Below, one piece after another: positions 54,046-58,295 of a DNA stretch of 58,295 bases; position 1 is the first letter of the stretch; each line of letters starts with the position of its first letter. The translations under genes were made by a program, and so were the position numbers. The DNA lies in NCBI GenBank assembly GCA_020851555.1, contig JADZCM010000045.1, positions 1 to 58,295 of the forward strand. The letters run 5' to 3'. Origin of the DNA: Bryobacterales bacterium. Its GTDB lineage: Bacteria > Acidobacteriota > Terriglobia > Bryobacterales > Bryobacteraceae. The notes beneath the pieces are model-generated. The model made no database searches and was not told where the DNA came from. It saw nothing but the letters and a program-made list of their open reading frames with translations.

Positions 54046-54161
54046 TGCAACACCAAACGGTCCATGTGTTGCACGGAAGCCACAGTGGTCCGGTTCCAAC
54101 CTGTTCCAAAAAAAGAGCTTGCGCTGGCGATTTGATTGCATCTAACTGTATGAGTGTTGCA
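54046..54161. promoter_or_regulatory. Repeated 8-mers in the polA-lpxC divergent region
   Basis: TGCAACAC (54046-54053) and GTGTTGCA (54066-54073) form a perfect inverted repeat with a 12-base spacer, and GTGTTGCA recurs at 54154-54161. Between them GTTCCAA occurs twice, exactly ten bases apart (54093 and 54103). These could be operator sites for polA and lpxC; chance is not excluded. Confidence 0.35.
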
Positions 54162-54187
54162 TTCAGCCACGGAGGCGTAGTACGGCA

Positions 54188-55078
54188 TTGAGGTACGAGA
54201 CGACGATCGCGCGCCCGGTATCGGCCTCGGGCACGGGCTTGCACAGCGGCGTGCCGGTCTCCATTCGGATTCTGCCCGCACCCCCTAACACCGGAATCGT
54301 CTTTCTGCGAACCGACCTTGACCGCTTCCCCATCCCCGCCAGTTGGCGCCACGTCGCCCGCGTGAGCTACGCCACCAGCCTGATGCGGCAAGGCGTGTTG
54401 ATCTCGACGACGGAGCACCTGCTGAGCGCGTGCCAAAGCATGGGCCTGGACAACGCCTACGTGGAGATCGACAACCTGGAGGTGCCCATCCTGGACGGCA
54501 GCGGCCTGCCGCTGGTCCGGATGATCAGCGAAGCCGGTCTGAGGACCTATCGCCGCCGCCGCCGCTATCTTCGCATCCGGCGCCCCGTCGAGATACAGGA
54601 TCGGGGCAAGCGTATTTCCATTCTTCCGTCGGACCGCTTCGTGCTGACCTGCGAGGTCTTCTTCGACCACCCCATGGTAGGCCGGCAGACCCTGGAACTT
54701 GAGGTCACACCGGAGCGATACGCCGCCGAAATCGCTCCCGCCCGCACCTTCGGGTTCGAGTACGAACTGGGGCAGATGCGGGACATGGGCCTGATCCGGG
54801 GAGCTTCGCTCGACAACGCGGTCTGCTTTGACCGCACCGGCGTCATGAACCCTGGGGGACTGCGTTTCCCGGACGAGTGCTGCCGGCACAAGGCTCTGGA
54901 CTTGATCGGCGACCTGTCTTTGCTGGGGCGGCCGCTCCTCGGCCACGTGATCGCCGAGAGGGCCGGCCACGCCATGCACACGGCCATGGTGGCGAAGATC
55001 ATGTCGGATCCGTCCCTCTACGAAATCCTCAACTTCGACCAGCTCGCCGGACGCGTGGCCCACGCGCTGGTATCCTGA
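54188..55078 (+). CDS. lpxC: UDP-3-O-acyl-N-acetylglucosamine deacetylase LpxC
   Basis: A 296-residue zinc deacetylase for the first committed step of lipid A synthesis. Signature segments are SASGTGLHSGVPVSIRI, the first zinc His in LISTTEHLLSA, EIDNLEVPILDGSGLPLV, PARTFGFEYEL, the second zinc set in CCRHKALDLIGDL, and the catalytic His in ERAGHAMHTAMV. All zinc ligands are present. The start is TTG, with GGAGG a little far (12 bases) upstream. It proves an outer membrane with lipid A is likely. Confidence 0.95.
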   Translation: MRYETTIARPVSASGTGLHSGVPVSIRILPAPPNTGIVFLRTDLDRFPIPASWRHVARVSYATSLMRQGVLISTTEHLLSACQSMGLDNAYVEIDNLEVPILDGSGLPLVRMISEAGLRTYRRRRRYLRIRRPVEIQDRGKRISILPSDRFVLTCEVFFDHPMVGRQTLELEVTPERYAAEIAPARTFGFEYELGQMRDMGLIRGASLDNAVCFDRTGVMNPGGLRFPDECCRHKALDLIGDLSLLGRPLLGHVIAERAGHAMHTAMVAKIMSDPSLYEILNFDQLAGRVAHALVS

Positions 55079-55160
55079 GGAAGGCCCGCTCCCAGGCGCG
55101 AACACGCAACGCCGGCGTAAGGCCGGCCGGCGCGGCGGCGTGCCTCCTCGGGGACCACGG

Positions 55161-55766
55161 ATGTCCTGGCTGCCCAACCTGCTTACCCTCGCGCGCTTTC
55201 CGCTGGCCTTCTGGATAGCGGTGTCCATTCACGGGGGCGCGTTCCGGGAAGCCCTGCTGCTGGTTGCGGCGGCGGGACTGACGGACGGGCTTGACGGGTG
55301 GCTGGCGCGCCGGATGAACACGGTCTCGCGCCTGGGAACCTTGCTTGATCCGCTGGCGGACAAGGCGCTGCTGGTGACGGTCTATGTTTCCCTCGGCGCG
55401 TCGGGACTGGTTGGGATGTGGCTGGTATGGCTTGTGGTGGGCCGTGATGTCCTGATCCTCCTGTTCGCCGCGGTGGCGATGGCGTTCGGCAAGACAGGCC
55501 GGCTGGTCCCATCCGTGTGGGGCAAGCTGAGCACCGCCGTCCAGGTCGTGACGGGCGTGGCGGTCATCGCCGCCCGGGCGGCGCCCTCCTCGGCAACCCT
55601 TGTGTGGATGGGGAGCGTGCTGCCGGTGGTCACGGCCGTCACGACGGGCTGGAGCGGACTGCACTACGCCTGGCTGGGCGCGCGCATGTTCGGCAAGGGG
55701 GCGTCCGGCTCAGCGCTTCCGGGCCAGGACGCGGCGGGCGGCGGCGGCTACGTCGCGCGCGGTTAA
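55161..55766 (+). CDS. CDP-alcohol phosphatidyltransferase (PgsA-like)
   Basis: A 201-residue membrane enzyme with five or six helices and the complete CDP-alcohol transferase motif DGLDGWLARRMNTVSRLGTLLDPLADK (positions split as DG-x2-AR-x8-G-x3-D-x3-D). It is probably phosphatidylglycerophosphate synthase, but cardiolipin-synthase or related types are not excluded. ATG 55161 precedes SWLPNLLTLARFPLA, the usual start. It has a Gly/Ala-rich C-terminal tail whose coding end overlaps the converging transketolase gene by 57 bases. Confidence 0.88.
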   Translation: MSWLPNLLTLARFPLAFWIAVSIHGGAFREALLLVAAAGLTDGLDGWLARRMNTVSRLGTLLDPLADKALLVTVYVSLGASGLVGMWLVWLVVGRDVLILLFAAVAMAFGKTGRLVPSVWGKLSTAVQVVTGVAVIAARAAPSSATLVWMGSVLPVVTAVTTGWSGLHYAWLGARMFGKGASGSALPGQDAAGGGGYVARG

Positions 55767-56675
55767 CCCGTACTTGTCGAGCAGCTCTTCCGGCGTTCCG
55801 GATTCCGCGTAGGTGTCGGCCAGTCCGACGAACTCCATGGGGCAGGGATGCGTCCGCGCCACCGCCTGGGCCACGCGCACCCCCAGGCCGCCCTCGGCCA
55901 GGTGCTCCTCGGCCACCACGAGCGCGCCGGTCTCGGCCGCGGCCCGCCGGATGGCATCCGTGTCGAGCGGTTTGATCGTGTGCATGTCGAGGACCCGCGC
56001 CGAGACGCCCTCGGCGGCGAGTTGGTCCGCGGCCCGGATCGCCTCGGCCACCAGCAGCCCCGTGGCGACGATCGTCAGGTCCGTCCCGCCGGTCAGTTCC
56101 ACGGACCGGCCAATCTCGAAGCTCTGCGAGGGCGGGTAGATCACCGGGACTTTGGGCCGGCCGGCGCGTATGTACACCGGACCGTTGTGCGCCGCCGCCG
56201 CTCTGACCAGCGCCCTCATCGACACCTCGTCCGCCGGAGAAAGCACCACGAAGCCCGCCAGCGAACAGGCCAGCGCGATGTCCTCCGTCGCCATCTGGGA
56301 CGGCCCGTCCTCGCCGATGGAGATGCCGCAGTGCGTGCCCACGATCTTGACGTTGACGCCCGGGTAGGCCACCAGCACGCGCATCTGTTCGAAGCCCTTG
56401 TTGACCGCGAAGCTGGCGAAACTGGCGGCGAAGGGGATCTTGCCGGCTGAAGCCAGCCCGGCGGCGACCCCCACCATATTGGCCTCGGCGATGCCGCAGG
56501 AGAAGAACCGCCCGGGGAACTCCACGGCGAAAAAGTGCGTGTACGTGGACTTGGACAAGTCGGCATCCACGGCCACCACGTTCGGGTTTTCGCGGCCCAG
56601 TTCAACCAGCGCCCGGCCGAATGCCTCGCGCGTGGCCATGCCGGGCTTGAGTTCGAACTTCGTCCTCGGAGACAT
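55710..56675 (-). CDS. Transketolase, C-terminal subunit
   Basis: A 321-residue protein that covers the pyrimidine-binding and C-terminal domains of transketolase: MATREAFGRALVELG, VAVDADLSKST, CGIAEANMVGVAAGLA, VGTHCGISIGEDGPSQM and the C-terminal LVVAEEHLAEGGLG. Together with the N-terminal subunit three bases upstream it should form a full transketolase of the pentose phosphate pathway, or a related ketol transferase. Split two-gene transketolases are well known in bacteria and archaea. Confidence 0.93.
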   Translation of the reverse strand: MSPRTKFELKPGMATREAFGRALVELGRENPNVVAVDADLSKSTYTHFFAVEFPGRFFSCGIAEANMVGVAAGLASAGKIPFAASFASFAVNKGFEQMRVLVAYPGVNVKIVGTHCGISIGEDGPSQMATEDIALACSLAGFVVLSPADEVSMRALVRAAAAHNGPVYIRAGRPKVPVIYPPSQSFEIGRSVELTGGTDLTIVATGLLVAEAIRAADQLAAEGVSARVLDMHTIKPLDTDAIRRAAAETGALVVAEEHLAEGGLGVRVAQAVARTHPCPMEFVGLADTYAESGTPEELLDKYGLTARDVAAAARRVLARKR

Positions 56676-56678
56676 GGG

Positions 56679-57500
56679 TCAGGCAAGCTCCTTCATCGCG
56701 GCCTCGACTTCCTGAGGGGTGGGCGCCGTGCCGTGATATTTTGGGTTGTTCTCCATGAAGGAGACTCCCTTGCCCTTCACGGTGTGGGCGATGATCACCG
56801 CGGGCCTGTCCGTGGTGGACGCTGCCGCGGCAAATGCGCCCTGCAAGGCGGCGATATCGTGGCCGTCAACATCGATCACGTTCCACCCGAATCCCTCCCA
56901 CTTGGCCCTGAACGGCTCCAGTTCCATGATGTCCTTCACGAATCCGTCGAGCTGGATCTTGTTGTAGTCCACGATGGCGCACACGTTGCCCATCCGGTGA
57001 AAGGCTCCGAACATGGCCGCCTCCCAGATCTGTCCTTCCTGGCATTCGCCATCACCCAGGACGACGTAGGTGCGCCACCCGGCCCCGTCGAGCCGCGCGG
57101 CGGCCCCCATGCCCAGAGCCAGCGAGAGTCCCTGGCCGAGCGAGCCCGTCGAGGCCTCCAGCGCCGGCAAAAAACGCTTGTCCGGGTGGCCCTGTAGGGG
57201 CGAGCCGAGCTTGCGCAGAGTGGCCAGTTCTTCTACCGGGAGGTAGCCGCACTCCGCCATGACGGCGTAAAGCACCGGGGCGCCGTGACCCTTGGACAGG
57301 ATGAAACGGTCGCGGCCGGGCCAATCCGGTCTGGCCGCGTCGTGCCGCAGGACATCGAAGTACAGAGTAACCAGGATCTCCACCGCGGAGAGCGATCCGC
57401 CCGGGTGTCCGCTCCGGGCCGCACCTATCATCTGCACGATGTGCCGCCGCACCCGCTTGCAGATCGCGTTCAACTCCTGGACGTTGTTGGTCCGCTGCAT
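56679..57500 (-). CDS. Transketolase, N-terminal subunit
   Basis: A 273-residue diphosphate-binding subunit. SGHPGGSLSAVEILVTLYF, DRFILSKGHGAPVLYAVMAE, GSLGQGLSLALGMG and the TPP motif VVLGDGECQEGQIWEAAM with VDYNKIQLDG are all present. It pairs with the C-terminal subunit to move two-carbon ketol units between sugars. ATG 57500 lies before QRTNNVQELNAICKRVR. The open frame continues upstream without homology. The ribosome site is weak. Confidence 0.93.
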   Translation of the reverse strand: MQRTNNVQELNAICKRVRRHIVQMIGAARSGHPGGSLSAVEILVTLYFDVLRHDAARPDWPGRDRFILSKGHGAPVLYAVMAECGYLPVEELATLRKLGSPLQGHPDKRFLPALEASTGSLGQGLSLALGMGAAARLDGAGWRTYVVLGDGECQEGQIWEAAMFGAFHRMGNVCAIVDYNKIQLDGFVKDIMELEPFRAKWEGFGWNVIDVDGHDIAALQGAFAAAASTTDRPAVIIAHTVKGKGVSFMENNPKYHGTAPTPQEVEAAMKELA

Positions 57501-57579
57501 GGTTAGGTTCTTCAATTTACCACGGCTACGTGCAAAGGAGGGATGTTCGGGAGCGGTAGGAACGGGCGGGCCGGCCGGT

Positions 57580-58172
57580 CTACGCCCGCCGGCGGCGGCG
57601 CAGCAGCCCCAACCCAAGCAGAGCCGAGCCCAGGAGTACGAACGGCGCGGGTTCCGGAGTATCGTAGGTCACGCGCAGGTACAGAGCCTCGACGTCACCG
57701 TTGTAGTTCCACTCGACGGGATTGATGGAGGCGCCCGTCCACCCGGCGGAGCCGAAAACCTGCGCGCGGATGAAGTTGCCGTCGGGCGTCATCCACTCCG
57801 CGTACACCCCGTCGAACAGAAACCGCACATCCCAAGCATCGTTTTCGTTGGCCCACTGGTCATTCAGGGGTCCGAGAACCATGGGTATCTGCCCGCCTGT
57901 CCCGCTGGGGCTCGAGATCGTTATGGCCTTCGACGTCAGCGTGATCCACGGATCGGAGTTGGAATACCGGTATTGCAGAGAGAGCGTGACGGAGAACGAC
58001 CGCGCCTGCGTCTCGTTGGCTTCGATGCTCGCCTCGTTGATGGTCAGCGAGCTGCTGTTTGTCAGGGTGAAATCACCGTAGCCGCCGAGGCTGATGTCCG
58101 GAGAACTTGCGCTGGGGAAGGTGGCGTAACCCGGCCGGTTGAAATTGACCACACTGCCGCCGCCGCTGCCTA
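57580..58172 (-). pseudogene. PEP-CTERM protein gene, 5' end cut by an insertion sequence
   Basis: The C-terminus is a PEP-CTERM sorting signal: PEPAPFVLLGSALLGLGLL followed by RRRRR. The rest is a beta-rich exported-type domain. No signal peptide is present. In the gene's own frame the sequence runs upstream through GSGGGS to position 58172 and then enters bases that look like an IS630-family end, with a stop soon after. I infer that the original N-terminus with the signal peptide lies beyond the element. A GTG at 58152 could start a cytoplasmic remnant, which would not be sorted. Exosortase is not in the window. Confidence 0.75.
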
Positions 58173-58295
58173 GTGTTGTGTCTCACAAATAACTTGACAA
58201 TGCGCCGATCTGCCCGCATACTGGATGTACCATGTGGAGCGTGGCCGAGCCCTTGGCGTTAAGCGCGGAACAGAGGCGTACTTTGGACACCTGGA
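58171..58295 (+). mobile_element. Left end of an IS630-family insertion sequence (partial)
   Basis: TA at 58171-58172 is the usual IS630 target dinucleotide. The bases from 58173 (GTGTTGTGTCTCACAAATAA) look like an IS630-type terminal repeat, and a transposase-like frame starts at 58232. The right end lies outside the window, so repeat pairing and target duplication cannot be checked here. Confidence 0.65.
58232..58295 (+). CDS. IS630-family transposase, N-terminal fragment (runs off window)
   Basis: ATG 58232 opens a frame to the window edge that reads MWSVAEPLALSAEQRRTLDT. IS630 transposases typically begin with a short stretch ending L-S/T-x-E-Q-R-x-x-L-x-x-W, which this matches. Only 21 codons are visible, so the DDE domain cannot be seen. 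An overlapping ATG at 58224 gives no such match. Confidence 0.65.
   Translation, partial: MWSVAEPLALSAEQRRTLDTW

Noticed and set aside
54015..54281. N-terminal extension of PolA into lpxC
   Set aside because: The frame is open by chance, but family homology starts at ATG 54014, and the extra residues are Ser/Arg/Pro-rich with no match and overlap lpxC.

Overview
The window is GC-rich, densely coding DNA from a diderm (Gram-negative-type) bacterium. It has lpxC for lipid A, many secreted or Tat-type proteins, a PEP-CTERM protein, flagellar genes, tmRNA and no eukaryotic or phage features. The mix of soil-type secreted sugar isomerases, a carboxylesterase, SagB-like nitroreductase, hydrogenase maturation genes and flagella resembles Acidobacteriota of the Solibacter/Bryobacter kind. 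That placement is inferred from gene content and not proven here.

Region 1 (1-12055, + strand) is a long flagellar operon: fliK (5' end outside the window), a very short flgD, flgE, fliN, fliO, fliP, fliQ, fliR, flhB, flhA, flhF, fliA, a second FliN-domain protein and a small membrane/coiled-coil/HTH protein. Most genes overlap or nearly touch. A secreted protein of unknown function and a sigma-54 activator with a degenerate receiver domain (12134-14647, - strand) separate it from a second flagellar operon (14737-17933, + strand). That operon holds flgM, a flgN-like gene, flgK and flgL behind a near-consensus sigma-28 (FliA) promoter. Together they give export apparatus, hook, hook-filament junction and the FliA/FlgM switch. 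Flagellin, filament cap, motor and basal-body rod genes are not in the window.

Region 2 (17949-23661) holds clpS divergent from the tmRNA gene, a Tat-type sugar isomerase, a secreted helical-repeat protein, a DUF192 protein, a CoA-binding protein and a rluB-scpB-scpA operon. Region 3 (23786-30498) is an envelope and redox group: BON protein, parvulin-type PPIase, HExxH protein, TlpA-like lipoprotein, a stand-alone DsbD N-terminal domain and a GT9 glycosyltransferase. The two E1 subunits of a 2-oxoacid dehydrogenase, a PilZ protein and DoxX follow.

Region 4 (30582-38114, - strand) is a Pat-like acyl-CoA synthetase/acetyltransferase followed by hypF-hypC-hypD-hypE for [NiFe]-hydrogenase maturation. 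HypF appears to use a CTG start. Region 5 (38459-50900) has an esterase plus MFS transporter, an aminotransferase-pckA operon preceded by a strong promoter and a 33-codon small ORF, RidA, a sugar isomerase, an aromatic amino acid decarboxylase, a nitroreductase, tRNA-Ile(CAT), a glycerophosphodiesterase and an unknown exported protein.

Region 6 (50914-58295) has an aldo/keto reductase, a DNA polymerase I with no 3'-5' exonuclease domain, divergent lpxC, a CDP-alcohol phosphatidyltransferase, a two-subunit transketolase, and a PEP-CTERM gene cut by what looks like an IS630-family insertion sequence running off the right edge. I did not find a CRISPR array, prophage or rRNA. The best second-look items are the proofreading-less PolA, the small ORF ahead of the aminotransferase/pckA operon, the minimal FlgD, the CTG-started hypF, the stand-alone nDsbD and the IS insertion.
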